From positions 1-62,912 of the forward strand of contig JAFGJR010000191.1 of NCBI GenBank assembly GCA_016928975.1: a stretch of DNA of 62,912 nucleotides, read 5' to 3'. Under the pieces are notes generated by a model. That model made no database searches and had not been told where the DNA came from. It saw only the letters and a program-made list of their open reading frames with translations. Below are positions 8,979 through 17,566 of this stretch, piece after piece. A program made the position numbers and the translations under genes. This DNA is from Sedimentisphaerales bacterium (lineage in GTDB: Bacteria > Planctomycetota > Phycisphaerae > Sedimentisphaerales > SG8-4). Positions within the stretch are counted from its first letter, which is position 1. Each line of letters starts with the position of its first letter.

Positions 8979-10985
8979 TCACTGCTTCGTATCCGTGAGT
9001 TCAGTTTGGCTCCGCCCGGACAGGCTGTCCACGTACTGATGGATGACGGCGGCGATCTGCATGTCCGACCTCAGATCCGGGGTGACCAGACAGCGCGTTT
9101 TGAGGATCAAGGCATCCAGATCCGCCAGCACGCGTTCAAAGACGAGATGGAGGCCGCCCGGACGGGCATCGCCGTAATCCCGGCACAGGCTGGCCGGCCC
9201 CAGGCCCGGGAACATCCGAACGATCGTGGCGAGCGTAGACCACCACAGATCTTCAGGAACCAGCCCAAGGGCCTCCTCCGGTGCAATTCCCTCCTCTGCC
9301 AGATGGTGTGGGCCGAGCAATTGCAGCCATCGCGGATCGGATCGGAACACTCGTTCCACGCTCGCCTCCAGCGACTCAGCGGCATCAGGATCGGTCTGAA
9401 CCTGCCGGGCCAGGCTCAGCATCTCATCGACGACTGTCGGAAGACTCGTGTGGTGATCGACCAGCAGAGTTCTCACCGCCAGAATCGCCAGGGAGTACAG
9501 ATCGCACGGGCTGCTCAGCAGGGGAATGACCTCGAACGGAACCTCGGACATCGGGACGCCCTCGGCACCCCGCAGGTCACGCACCTGGTCGGCGAGCAGC
9601 TTGTGCGACACCGTACGGAACCGGTATTCATCCGCCGCCAGCGCTGAATCCGTTGCCAGATGGGCGTGAAGACACAGATGACCTGATTTCAGCTCCACCT
9701 GTAAGAGGACGAGGTCGCTCGGATTCAGCTCGATGCGTTCGTGAGTTGCCAGCGTGCCCTCCACGGTCACGGCATCCCTGGAATCTGCGACGATTCTGCG
9801 AATTCGAAGAGAGGCTCGTCCCCTGACGGGAAGGGACGTGACCGCGGGTCGATACACGGACGTCTCGCTGACCAAGGGCGACAAATAGTACGTAAGATCG
9901 GCCGTCTCGATACTCACGGCCACGGCATCGCCGGGCTCGATGAGCGCTGCCCGCGCGTTCCACAGGAAGGGCAGGAGGCTCCCGCATCCATCCACGTTCA
10001 CGCGGAACGAGTGCTCACTCAGGTTCAGAAACGGCCGTTGGAGGCGGCGAACGACAGAATGCACGGCGGCAACGGTGCCGGACAGCAAGGCGAGCTTCAG
10101 GTGAAACGTCTCAATCAGGCGGCTGTACTTGCCCTGCGCATCCAGGAACAGTCTCCCCGGGTAGTCTGAGCCCGACCCGTCGCGGCTTATCATCGCCTGA
10201 CCCAGATCGATGCTCACGGCCGGGCTGCTCGGCTTGCGTTGCTCCATCACGCCGGCGAGTGCATCGAGGAAGCTCTCTATGTCCGTGACGTAGTGTCTCG
10301 TGATCAGCATCAACCCAGCCGTTGGATTGAAGGGGATCAGCCTGGTGCAATGCGGACAGACGTCGGACAGCGGTCCTGTATGGTCGTTGGCCGGGGCACC
10401 ATCGGTCACCGGGATCAAGGCTGCCTCGGGATCCGAGTCCGCAAGATAAAGGTAGCGATGGAGGGAACCCGCATACGGCGGCAGGCCGCGGTTGTGGAGA
10501 ACCGCCTCATCCCGGCACAGTTGCCAGTACGCCCCTGTCTGCTCATCCCGGGGATGTACCGAACATAGCGACGCGACGTCCAGGAATGTTGGCGGGGGGT
10601 TCGTCGTTTCCCAGCCGCACGTGATCGTCCCCGCTGTGCCCGTCTGCTCGAAGGCCTGGACCTGCCGGTGCCAGCGACCGTCAAGCACCCCGTTTGAAAG
10701 GGTCACTCGCTTGGCGAGCGATGAATTCATCAACACGTCGGCGCACTGAACACGCAGCTCGAGCCACTCGCGGATCTTCCCGGAGGCATCGGCGAGGCAA
10801 CCAAGAAGGACCTTGCCGTCCAGCGTGCTCCGCAGGGTCACCAAGCTTCCGCCGGGGGAATCCGGTTGCACCTTCACGAGAACGCAGATTCGAACAGGAG
10901 CCTGCATCTGGCTCTCGGATACAGGGATGACTACGTGTCCCTCGGGAACCATCGGGCCTTTGCTGTTTGTCTCGACAGGTTGCAC
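8979..10985 (-). CDS. Unknown 668-residue protein with degenerate protein-kinase-like segments
   Basis: No family is recognised. Two stretches recall a protein kinase C-lobe. Around residue 305-330, VAAVHSVV followed by PFLNLSEHSFRV sits like a worn catalytic loop. Around residue 490-510, SPCDLYSLAILAVRTLLV strongly resembles subdomain IX (usually sDvYSLGvlLyeLLtG). Between them lies a beta-rich block of about 150 residues. A CPHC pair at about 208-211 might bind metal. No signal peptide or membrane segment is visible. The start is GTG at 10985, with an in-frame ATG at 10952 as alternative. It is first in a set with the lipoprotein and the kinase/FGE fusion, behind a strong promoter. A pseudokinase scaffold serving the T6SS is a guess from context. 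Confidence 0.6.
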   Translation of the reverse strand: MQPVETNSKGPMVPEGHVVIPVSESQMQAPVRICVLVKVQPDSPGGSLVTLRSTLDGKVLLGCLADASGKIREWLELRVQCADVLMNSSLAKRVTLSNGVLDGRWHRQVQAFEQTGTAGTITCGWETTNPPPTFLDVASLCSVHPRDEQTGAYWQLCRDEAVLHNRGLPPYAGSLHRYLYLADSDPEAALIPVTDGAPANDHTGPLSDVCPHCTRLIPFNPTAGLMLITRHYVTDIESFLDALAGVMEQRKPSSPAVSIDLGQAMISRDGSGSDYPGRLFLDAQGKYSRLIETFHLKLALLSGTVAAVHSVVRRLQRPFLNLSEHSFRVNVDGCGSLLPFLWNARAALIEPGDAVAVSIETADLTYYLSPLVSETSVYRPAVTSLPVRGRASLRIRRIVADSRDAVTVEGTLATHERIELNPSDLVLLQVELKSGHLCLHAHLATDSALAADEYRFRTVSHKLLADQVRDLRGAEGVPMSEVPFEVIPLLSSPCDLYSLAILAVRTLLVDHHTSLPTVVDEMLSLARQVQTDPDAAESLEASVERVFRSDPRWLQLLGPHHLAEEGIAPEEALGLVPEDLWWSTLATIVRMFPGLGPASLCRDYGDARPGGLHLVFERVLADLDALILKTRCLVTPDLRSDMQIAAVIHQYVDSLSGRSQTELTDTKQ

Positions 10986-11085
10986 AGTACTACCACCATG
11001 ATAGCATTCTGTTGGCCGGGCGATGCGCGACGGGCCTCGCCACGGCTGCCACGGGGATCACGGTCAAACGTCCATCCGGGCGCGC

Positions 11086-11114
11086 ATCTTAGAGGTACGT
11101 CCCCATACTGTCAA
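11086..11114 (-). promoter_or_regulatory. Sigma70-like promoter for the 10985-4197 gene set
   Basis: On the minus strand TTGACA (11109-11114) and TAAGAT (11086-11091) are separated by exactly 17 bp. It points at the GTG start at 10985, giving a leader of about 95 nt. This would let the 668-residue protein, the lipoprotein and the kinase/FGE fusion be expressed separately from the cargo genes upstream. Confidence 0.6.
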
Positions 11115-11192
11115 GGCCGAGCGCGGCGAATTTCCGAGATGGGGACAGGCCGGCCTGGCTGACGCAGCGCCGGTTCCGGTGCCGCCACGGGG

Positions 11193-11945
11193 CTAAGCGA
11201 TGCCGGCGGGACCTGGATTCCTGGAACTGCCATGCCCGAAGGGATTCCCCATATCGCGGACCCCGACAGGTCCTCCGGCCCGTGCATGGGCTATGCGGAG
11301 ACCACCTTCTTGTACATATAGGGCCGCCTGCGCGCCCCGGGCCCTGATACCGTCGGCCTTAGCCTTCTGGTCCCACGGAATGTACTTATAGACATCGTGC
11401 CCCTTTATCGCCTCCAAGATAGGCTGGTACAAGATGGGTGGGATTCGGGCATCGCGGCTTGGCAACTTGCACTTGTCGATAAGCTCCAGACAGGCTTTAT
11501 AGATGCGGCCCAGTTGCTTTTCTCGTTCATTGGCCGACTTCGCTTGCTGCGTCACAATCGCCCGGAAAGTCGCATCTGTCAGTTCATGCCGTAGATGAAT
11601 CGCCTGGACCAAGTAGGCGGCCGCCTCCCCGGTCAGCCGGCGTGTGTCTTTGGCTTTCAGCAGATCGATCAGGGCATGAACGGCCTCGTGTACAATCAGG
11701 GACTTGAATTCAACATCATCGAACTTCAAGGACTTCAAGCCAAGGGTGTCTTCGGCGGAGTCGTACTCGGCATCCGTGGAGAGGCTGGCATCCCGCTCGA
11801 CCTTGATAACGCCTTTCTGAATGGCGTACGCGACATCACCCAGTCCGTCCTTGCTGATCCGCAGCCCCCCCATTTGAAAGTCCATCTTCGGCACCGAATC
11901 AAGGATCTTCACCACCTTTTTTGCCAGTTCGTTGCTTTCGCCCAT
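11193..11945 (-). CDS. Putative zinc metallopeptidase-like protein (HExxH), possible T6SS cargo
   Basis: The start at 11945 is chosen because GAGG lies 6 nt upstream; a start at 11960 would add five residues. The 250-residue product has VHEAVHAL with HExxH at residues 86-90. GEAAAYLVQ follows 17 residues later, and its Glu107 could be the third zinc ligand of a gluzincin-type site. The region before it is alpha/beta with a KSLKFDDVEFKSL strand. The last 40 residues are Gly/Pro/Arg-rich and look poorly folded. No signal peptide is visible. It lies between the TIGR02270-type gene and the 668-residue gene, at the end of the T6SS cargo set. A secreted effector with peptidase activity is plausible but unproven. 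The motif could also belong to a housekeeping peptidase of unknown function. Confidence 0.55.
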   Translation of the reverse strand: MGESNELAKKVVKILDSVPKMDFQMGGLRISKDGLGDVAYAIQKGVIKVERDASLSTDAEYDSAEDTLGLKSLKFDDVEFKSLIVHEAVHALIDLLKAKDTRRLTGEAAAYLVQAIHLRHELTDATFRAIVTQQAKSANEREKQLGRIYKACLELIDKCKLPSRDARIPPILYQPILEAIKGHDVYKYIPWDQKAKADGIRARGAQAALYVQEGGLRIAHARAGGPVGVRDMGNPFGHGSSRNPGPAGIA

Positions 11946-11997
11946 AATCGCCTCACACAACCAAATGCCCTACCCCGTTCTTCATTGATGCTCGCCT

Positions 11998-13257
11998 TCA
12001 GGGTGTCAATCCCAACGCCTGTCGCTGCCGGTCGCCCCGGGCACACACTTCGAAAAGGGGCTTGCCCGGCTGGCGTAGCGCCAATTCCAGTGCCGCCGCC
12101 GCGCGCTGACGCTGCATTCCCGTTCGCAGGACTTCTTCCAGGGCCTCGGGCGCGATGGGTCTGCCCACCAGGTGTCGCTGGCCACCGGGGAACCGTCCCC
12201 GGTTCTTCGACCACCACGCTTGGATCAGCGGCGGGGCGGGCCAGGGCAGGTCTTCGTCCGCGTCCATTGCCACGTTCTCGTCCTCCGGTGCCTCAGTCGG
12301 ACCCGCCTCGAAGCCCTCGGGCCACTCCCCCTCCAGGTCCTCGTAGGCGATATCCACGCCGGTGATCGAAGCGAATGCCTCGCCCGCCGGCCTGGCCAGT
12401 TCGGGATTGGCCATAAGTTCGATCAGCCAGGGCGCCAGCGCGGGATCGCCGATAGCCCCGGTCACCTTGATAGCCAGACGAAGCCACTTCTCCTGACCGG
12501 CCAACTGTTTCTGCCAGGCCAACGCGTCGGTGGGATTCATCCGCCGTGCCGCCAGGTCCGCCGCCCGCTCGGCGAATGGCCCTCCCGCCTCCGCAATCTC
12601 ACGCAACACACCCACCCCTGCGGGATCGCCCAGCAGCACCGCACTCCACGCCGCCCAGAATCGCACCTGAGGGTCTTCGCTCGTCAGGAGCCGCCCGACA
12701 GCGACCGTCGTGTCCAGTCGTCCTAATTCCCCGGCAGCCTTCACGGCCCGCGAAACTGCCACAGGATCGCCAATCGCCGCGTCCAGTTTGGGTCCAGGAT
12801 CATGCCGGTGCACGCCCGCCGCCCCGATCCCGATCCGCCGCCGCATCGGCTCCGCCGCCTCCAGCAGCCTTTCGATATACGGCCGCGCCTTCTCCAACGG
12901 AAGCCACCCAAGCGCCGAGATCACCCCACGAGCCAGCTCCACCGACTGTGTCCCCACCTTCAAAACCAGTTCGATCCGCTCCTGCTCCCCCGACTCAAAC
13001 GCCAGCACCCCCCCCGCAAACACCTCCCCCGCCTCCTCCCACGTCAGCTCCTCCCGAACGATCCGCCACCCCTCCCCCCCCGCAATCCGCAGACCATCCA
13101 AATGCGCCTCGACCCTGTGGTCGAGCTTCGCCATGTCCTTCAGCAAGTAATGGGGCGCGCGCACGGCGGCATCACGGCGAAGCCAGTTGAACGCCGCCTC
13201 TTCTATGTGCTGACTGATGACGACTGCAACAATACTCATGTCGTGCTTGCCATTCAC
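11998..13257 (-). CDS. TIGR02270-type HEAT-repeat protein, T6SS-associated
   Basis: The 419-residue protein begins with the motif set of the TIGR02270 family: QHIEEAAFNWLRRDAAVRAP, then HYLLKDMAKLDHRVEAHLDG and GWRIVREEL. A solenoid of helical HEAT/PBS-like repeats follows (for example DPVAVSRAVKAAGELGRL and DPQVRFWAAWSAVLLGD). An acidic linker at about 315-345 leads to a C-terminal helical domain. Members are often encoded beside T6SS VgrG/DUF4150 cargo, and their molecular role is not established; binding or neutralising a cargo protein is plausible. An internal ATG at 13239 is an alternative start, and neither start has a strong ribosome-binding site. It is 110 bp downstream of the propeller gene. 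Confidence 0.8.
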   Translation of the reverse strand: MNGKHDMSIVAVVISQHIEEAAFNWLRRDAAVRAPHYLLKDMAKLDHRVEAHLDGLRIAGGEGWRIVREELTWEEAGEVFAGGVLAFESGEQERIELVLKVGTQSVELARGVISALGWLPLEKARPYIERLLEAAEPMRRRIGIGAAGVHRHDPGPKLDAAIGDPVAVSRAVKAAGELGRLDTTVAVGRLLTSEDPQVRFWAAWSAVLLGDPAGVGVLREIAEAGGPFAERAADLAARRMNPTDALAWQKQLAGQEKWLRLAIKVTGAIGDPALAPWLIELMANPELARPAGEAFASITGVDIAYEDLEGEWPEGFEAGPTEAPEDENVAMDADEDLPWPAPPLIQAWWSKNRGRFPGGQRHLVGRPIAPEALEEVLRTGMQRQRAAAALELALRQPGKPLFEVCARGDRQRQALGLTP

Positions 13258-13367
13258 TGTTACATTCCATCAAGCGGAACGAGCTGGTTCCACCCCATGC
13301 CAACATCATGTGCTCACCAAGGCAGATTTCCACGGCTGCGACATGCGCCTTTGGCTATGAGAGCGCA

Positions 13368-14315
13368 TCAGTTGGTTGGGGTGTACTTGAACACCTTCAT
13401 CCATTTCTCGCCGTCGAACATGCACGCTTCGTGGGAGCCCGCCACCACCAGTATGCCGTCACCGGCCGCCAAATGAGCTGTCGACTCCATCTTCGGCATG
13501 CCAAGTTCTGCCGGAACCAACTCGTCCCCGAGAACTTCGAGAACCATGTCTTCTGTCGACACCAGCACTCTTGACTGGAAGCAGACGATTTCCTCGAGAA
13601 CCTGATTCCCGATGTCCTGATGAACAACCCGCCACGACGACCGGTTGCCTATGACCAGCTCCTGAGCATTTGTTATCATGTATACGACCCCGTCGGGACC
13701 GCAGCAGACCTTTTTGAGATTTGAGTTCGTTCCCACGTCCTCCCTCGTCCATTCCTTTCCGTCATAAGTCCAGAGGTCTCCGCAGTCACCGCATGCGAAG
13801 AGTTCCTTGTCGGAGAAACCATCAATGTCGCTGAATCCCGCGTCGTCCATCGGGCCAGATGCCATTTTGGGGTCGCTGAGATACACCCATCGATTCGGCG
13901 CTTGACGTCGATAGATCCTACGATGCACCCCGACAGCGTACGCGTAGCCTCCGGCAATGCACTTGACAGCTGTGAAGTGATTGGGCCTCCCTTCGTCGAC
14001 CGGCTTCTCATAGCCGTCGTCGCCTTGCCCAACGACGTACACTTCCCCGGGATCCGAGAGAAAGACCCATCTCTCCTCCGGCTTGAAGGCGGCGCAGCCA
14101 TGGATACCCGTTGTGTTGTCGAGCCCTCGCCCGGCCCACCGGTTACCCGCGGGACGCGTTGGATTGTAGAAAAACAGAGTTGTTTCCCTAGGTTCCAGCG
14201 TATCATCGACCTCCCATCGTTGTGCACTGAAGCCGATGATATAGGATCGCCTTACGTGGCAGCCGCTGATGCCAAACCGGCTAAGATGCCGCATTACGTC
14301 CGTGTCAATTGCCAT
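13368..14315 (-). CDS. Beta-propeller protein, candidate immunity protein for the adjacent nuclease
   Basis: The 315-residue, Trp- and Gly-rich protein has repeated beta blades: RWVFLSDPGEVYVVGQGDDG, RWVYLSDPKMA, FACGDCGDLWTYDGKEWT, GVVYMITNAQELVIGN, CMFDGEKWMKVF. No signal peptide is seen, so it should be cytoplasmic. The ATG at 14315 has AGGTAG upstream. The stop codon of the nuclease gene is only 2 bp upstream, so the two are tightly coupled, as toxin-immunity pairs usually are. Propeller proteins of this sort recur next to DUF4150 toxins, but the immunity role here rests on position alone. A chaperone or second effector cannot be excluded. Confidence 0.6.
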   Translation of the reverse strand: MAIDTDVMRHLSRFGISGCHVRRSYIIGFSAQRWEVDDTLEPRETTLFFYNPTRPAGNRWAGRGLDNTTGIHGCAAFKPEERWVFLSDPGEVYVVGQGDDGYEKPVDEGRPNHFTAVKCIAGGYAYAVGVHRRIYRRQAPNRWVYLSDPKMASGPMDDAGFSDIDGFSDKELFACGDCGDLWTYDGKEWTREDVGTNSNLKKVCCGPDGVVYMITNAQELVIGNRSSWRVVHQDIGNQVLEEIVCFQSRVLVSTEDMVLEVLGDELVPAELGMPKMESTAHLAAGDGILVVAGSHEACMFDGEKWMKVFKYTPTN

Positions 14316-14317
14316 GG

Positions 14318-15367
14318 TTAGTCTACCTCGCCTGCTTTATACTTTGCGTAGTTGGTGGTCGTCGCCCCATCTTTCTGAAGGACCTTTATCTTCGACCCGG
14401 TCCCCGTTCGTTTCATATGTGTATCTATCTGGTGTTCTATGCATTTCTTGCGACACTGTGGCGACCCGTCGGACTTCCGGAACGTCTCATTGTGGGCTTC
14501 CGCGACCTTGGCTTTCGCATCCGAATAGGTGAGCTCCCTTCCGGCCACGAGGATCTTCTTCAGCTTAACTTTCGTCCGATCGTGCATTTCCTTGTGGGTT
14601 CCAATCGGATTTGAGACTCCCTTCTTGCCATCACAGCATACACAGGGAGCGCCCTCCAGAGTATAAGCATTCCTGCCCGATTTGTGCAGGCCGCTCACGT
14701 TCGTGGATGTAACGCCTCGTACTCCCTGAAGCAGTGAGTTGGGCAATATGTGATGGGCAACCTGGGGAGGGCAGCAATTGGGAGAGCCCTTCCCGCCGTA
14801 AGGGACGAGCATGCACTTGCGCGCCGCTTGGCACTCCTTGTTCCTGCATGCCTGTGAACGTGTCTTTCCAGCGCACTTGCGTTTCTCCTCGGCCACCTCT
14901 TCGTCGCAGTCCCCCCCCGGGGCCATCGCTTGGGAATCGACAAATGGCCACGGAAGCCCCTCGTTGCCTGGATCTGTGTTATGATTGTTCGTGGTTGTGT
15001 CGAGGTGCCGCACGACGTTCTCATCCTCGAACTTGACGTCCATGGACCACATCTTGAAGTAGACCTTGCCCGTGATCTTGCTCGTTACGACCCCCTTCTT
15101 GGCCGCGCAGCCGGCCTCGTCTCCCGTGCTCCTTTTGAAGTAGCTCTTGTCCTTGAGCATGACTTCCTTCCTGGAGATCTTGACGGTCTTGCTGCCGTCG
15201 GCGGTGTCCTTGGCGAAGGCGGAGTTCGGGTAGGGGATCGGGACGCCGGGCGGGGTGGCCGGCGTCTGCGGCGGTGTGAAACACACGTCGGGAAAGGCGC
15301 AAATTGTTTTGCCCGCTCCGGCTTTGCAGGCGACCTCGCGTCCATTGGCGAAGACCTTGTTGGCCAT
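14318..15367 (-). CDS. DUF4150 (PAAR-like) T6SS effector with Cys-rich HNH/AHH-like nuclease tail
   Basis: The start at 15367 is supported by GGAGGG upstream. Residues 1-130 match DUF4150, the PAAR-like domain that caps VgrG: MANKVFANGREVACKAGAGK, FPDVCFTPPQTPATPPGVPIPYPNS, SYFKRSTGDEAGC. A spacer rich in Cys and Lys follows (about 160-205). The tail has CCPPQVAHHILPNSLLQ, then GAPCVCC, THKEMHDRTKVKLKKIL and late HNET and QIDTH motifs. The AHH pair with downstream His and Cys residues is typical of HNH/endonuclease VII superfamily toxins. The protein is probably delivered on the VgrG tip to cut DNA in target cells. The start overlaps the previous stop by one base (TGATG). The DUF4150 call is firm, the nuclease subtype less so. 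Confidence 0.85.
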   Translation of the reverse strand: MANKVFANGREVACKAGAGKTICAFPDVCFTPPQTPATPPGVPIPYPNSAFAKDTADGSKTVKISRKEVMLKDKSYFKRSTGDEAGCAAKKGVVTSKITGKVYFKMWSMDVKFEDENVVRHLDTTTNNHNTDPGNEGLPWPFVDSQAMAPGGDCDEEVAEEKRKCAGKTRSQACRNKECQAARKCMLVPYGGKGSPNCCPPQVAHHILPNSLLQGVRGVTSTNVSGLHKSGRNAYTLEGAPCVCCDGKKGVSNPIGTHKEMHDRTKVKLKKILVAGRELTYSDAKAKVAEAHNETFRKSDGSPQCRKKCIEHQIDTHMKRTGTGSKIKVLQKDGATTTNYAKYKAGEVD

Positions 15368-16392
15368 CAGGCAGCCCTCCGGAAGTGGCGCAGGACGAAC
15401 GCTGCGCGGTCGCTGCTGTCTGCGGCGAAATGGCACAGGACGCCGGGGCCGGGGGCGTATTCCTTCTGCGCGGCGGCGAGTGCAACGCCAAGGACTACAG
15501 GGACCATAGCGGCTCCGACCTCACCGATGCAATCGGCGGGGTGCCAGATTTCGAATACCTCTTTCCGTTCGTGGAGCGTTCGTGCAAGGGCCAGGGCGGC
15601 TTCTTTGAAGCCGTATTGCTCGCCGTTGATGTCGGTGATGCGGTAGTGGAGGTCGCTGTAGGTGCAGCCGCTATCGGCCAGGGCGGCTTTGATCGCTTGT
15701 GTCATGCCGTCGGCTCGCAGGGGCTCTTCGGCTTCGATGGTTGCTTTCTCGAAGCCCGTGCCGAGACCGAGACAGCAGAGTTGGGGCAACAGTTCCTCGT
15801 TCGCACGAGCCAGCAGCACGGCGGCACCAGCTTCGCCCGGGATGAAGCCATTGGAGTTTTCGCTGGTCAGCAGGCGGCCCTTCTCGTGGTAGTAGGTCAA
15901 GGTTGAGGCGGTCAGCAACGTGTCCACGGCGGCGACAATACAGTACGGCCGGCCGGCGGAGATGAGGACGTTCGCTCTGGCTATTGCTTCAACCGGTCCG
16001 ATACGGCCTCTGCTAAGGATCGCGGAATCGGTATGGAACGTCCGGCCCAGCCGTGACTGCACGTCGCGCAGGAAGCTGTCGTCAAGGCCGGCAAAGCGAC
16101 CGGGCCGCTCCGGCTCGGCCACGCACAACAACAGTGGCGCCTGCTCGACAGGCGTGTTTCCCATCAGAGTCAGGCATTCCTGGATCGCCGGCACGACCAT
16201 TTGCAGAAGCTTCTCCCGGCCTCGCCAGCCTTGCTCGAAGGGAACCTCGCAGCCTATGAGCCAGTCGCCGTCGAACATGAAGCGAGTCTCCTGGAACCCG
16301 GCGATCCCCACGCGGATCGCGGCACAGGAAGCCGGCGCACTGAAGCCTACGCCTGTCACCATGCCCGATCCCAGAATTGCCAGTGGATTCAT
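15367..16392 (-). CDS. Beta-ketoacyl-synthase-like protein lacking catalytic residues, T6SS cargo module
   Basis: The 341-residue protein has the thiolase-fold layout of 3-oxoacyl-ACP synthases (LGSGMVTGVG at the N-terminus, GFIPGEAGAAVLL at 182-194), but it is short. The nucleophile region reads DSAILSRGR (122-130), with no Cys where ACSSG is expected. The His-containing ahGTGT motif is replaced by ITDINGEQYG. It is therefore probably not a condensing enzyme. Genes like this are found between DUF2169 and DUF4150 in T6SS cargo cassettes of myxobacteria, proteobacteria and planctomycetes, where an adaptor or chaperone role is assumed. It sits 23 bp after the DUF2169 gene and overlaps the DUF4150 start by one base, so translational coupling is likely. 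Confidence 0.8.
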   Translation of the reverse strand: MNPLAILGSGMVTGVGFSAPASCAAIRVGIAGFQETRFMFDGDWLIGCEVPFEQGWRGREKLLQMVVPAIQECLTLMGNTPVEQAPLLLCVAEPERPGRFAGLDDSFLRDVQSRLGRTFHTDSAILSRGRIGPVEAIARANVLISAGRPYCIVAAVDTLLTASTLTYYHEKGRLLTSENSNGFIPGEAGAAVLLARANEELLPQLCCLGLGTGFEKATIEAEEPLRADGMTQAIKAALADSGCTYSDLHYRITDINGEQYGFKEAALALARTLHERKEVFEIWHPADCIGEVGAAMVPVVLGVALAAAQKEYAPGPGVLCHFAADSSDRAAFVLRHFRRAA

Positions 16393-16415
16393 GTGGCCAT
16401 TTGTCCTTTGATTCG

Positions 16416-17543
16416 TTACTCCTCCGCTGCACCTACCTCTTCAGTCTCCTCCTGCTGCGCCCTGGTCCACTGTGCCAGCGAAGGGTAGTAGGTCTTTCCC
16501 GTGTCCCGAGCACGATACCAGGCGCGGGTCATACGACCGACCACCGCCTGTTTCATTTCGAAGATGTTCTTCTTCAGCAGGATGGAGGCCCGCCAGACGA
16601 GCATCAATCGATGAAGGTTCGGCTCGATGATGATTGTGTCGAGTGTCGCAGATACCTCCGTACGCTCGTACGCGGCGTTCGTGAACTCCACAGGGACCTC
16701 GATCTTCGGCAGGCGAAATCTTGTGCGTCCGGCCGGGGTCAGGTTGATCAACTCCACCTCTTCGCCGCCGGCGGGGAAGTCTGTCTGCTGATCCTGCGGC
16801 GCGGACTGATAGTAGAGTGGATCAAAGTCCGCCGGCAGGAAGGGGAACACGTTGTCGATCCAGTTCTGATCGTAGGTCCCTGCGTAGGCCGGGCGCGGCT
16901 CGAAATTCCGGCCGATGGCCCCGAACGACATGGGATTGTATCGCCCTGTCCTGGCGTCTACCGGCTTGCCGACCTCCGCGGTGTTCGGCAACGGCTTGCC
17001 CAGCAAGTCCTTGCCGCGAGTCAACGGATAGTAGCCTACGCCGATGGGATTCCTGGTATAGGCTTTGCGTTTCTCAGGGTTGTTCTTTGCCTGGTCCACC
17101 CCTCCGTAGGCACGATCATAGGAGATGGGCATCACGTCAAACGGCAAGGGATCGCTCGGCGTCATGGAAAGCAGCACCTTGTCCCACACCCGGTTTCCTA
17201 TGACGTCGAATGACTTCTGCATCGCGCCGACCCGCAGACCGACGGTGACCCGAGGCACAGGCGTGCCGTGAGGCGCATAGGCGCTTCCGTTGAGCAGCAC
17301 GTCGCATCGCGGCTTGGCGGGCGGAAACTCAGACTCGTACAAGGTCGCGGACATCCCCGGCTCGCCGGTGAACTCATCCGCCATGACCAGAGGGGCCTGC
17401 TCGCTGGCCAATTCCGGCTCATGATCCGCCTGGTCAGGGATGGTGAAGGTCCCCTTGACGACGACCACCAGTCGTTCGCGTGCCGAGGGATCGGTGCCCA
17501 TCGTGTATGCGGCGGGCATGCCTGTAGCGTTCAGCAGTTCCAC
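16416..17543 (-). CDS. DUF2169 family T6SS cargo adaptor
   Basis: The protein of about 375 residues carries the DUF2169 signatures: LVVVVKGTF near the N-terminus, the DVLLNGSAYAPHG block, PLPFDVMPISYDRAYGG, NPIGVGYYP, PMSFGAIGRNFEPR, and the FPAGGEEVELINLTP strand. Proteins of this family are encoded with DUF4150 or PAAR toxins and help load them onto VgrG; the mechanism is only partly known. The frame is open back to 17687, but the upstream gene occupies that stretch. GTG at 17543 (reading VELLNATG) lies 24 bp after the previous stop and is the chosen start. A GGCGGGG stretch lies upstream of it. Confidence 0.85.
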   Translation of the reverse strand: MELLNATGMPAAYTMGTDPSARERLVVVVKGTFTIPDQADHEPELASEQAPLVMADEFTGEPGMSATLYESEFPPAKPRCDVLLNGSAYAPHGTPVPRVTVGLRVGAMQKSFDVIGNRVWDKVLLSMTPSDPLPFDVMPISYDRAYGGVDQAKNNPEKRKAYTRNPIGVGYYPLTRGKDLLGKPLPNTAEVGKPVDARTGRYNPMSFGAIGRNFEPRPAYAGTYDQNWIDNVFPFLPADFDPLYYQSAPQDQQTDFPAGGEEVELINLTPAGRTRFRLPKIEVPVEFTNAAYERTEVSATLDTIIIEPNLHRLMLVWRASILLKKNIFEMKQAVVGRMTRAWYRARDTGKTYYPSLAQWTRAQQEETEEVGAAEE

Positions 17544-17566
17544 TTCGCGTTTCCCCGCCTGTGCGG

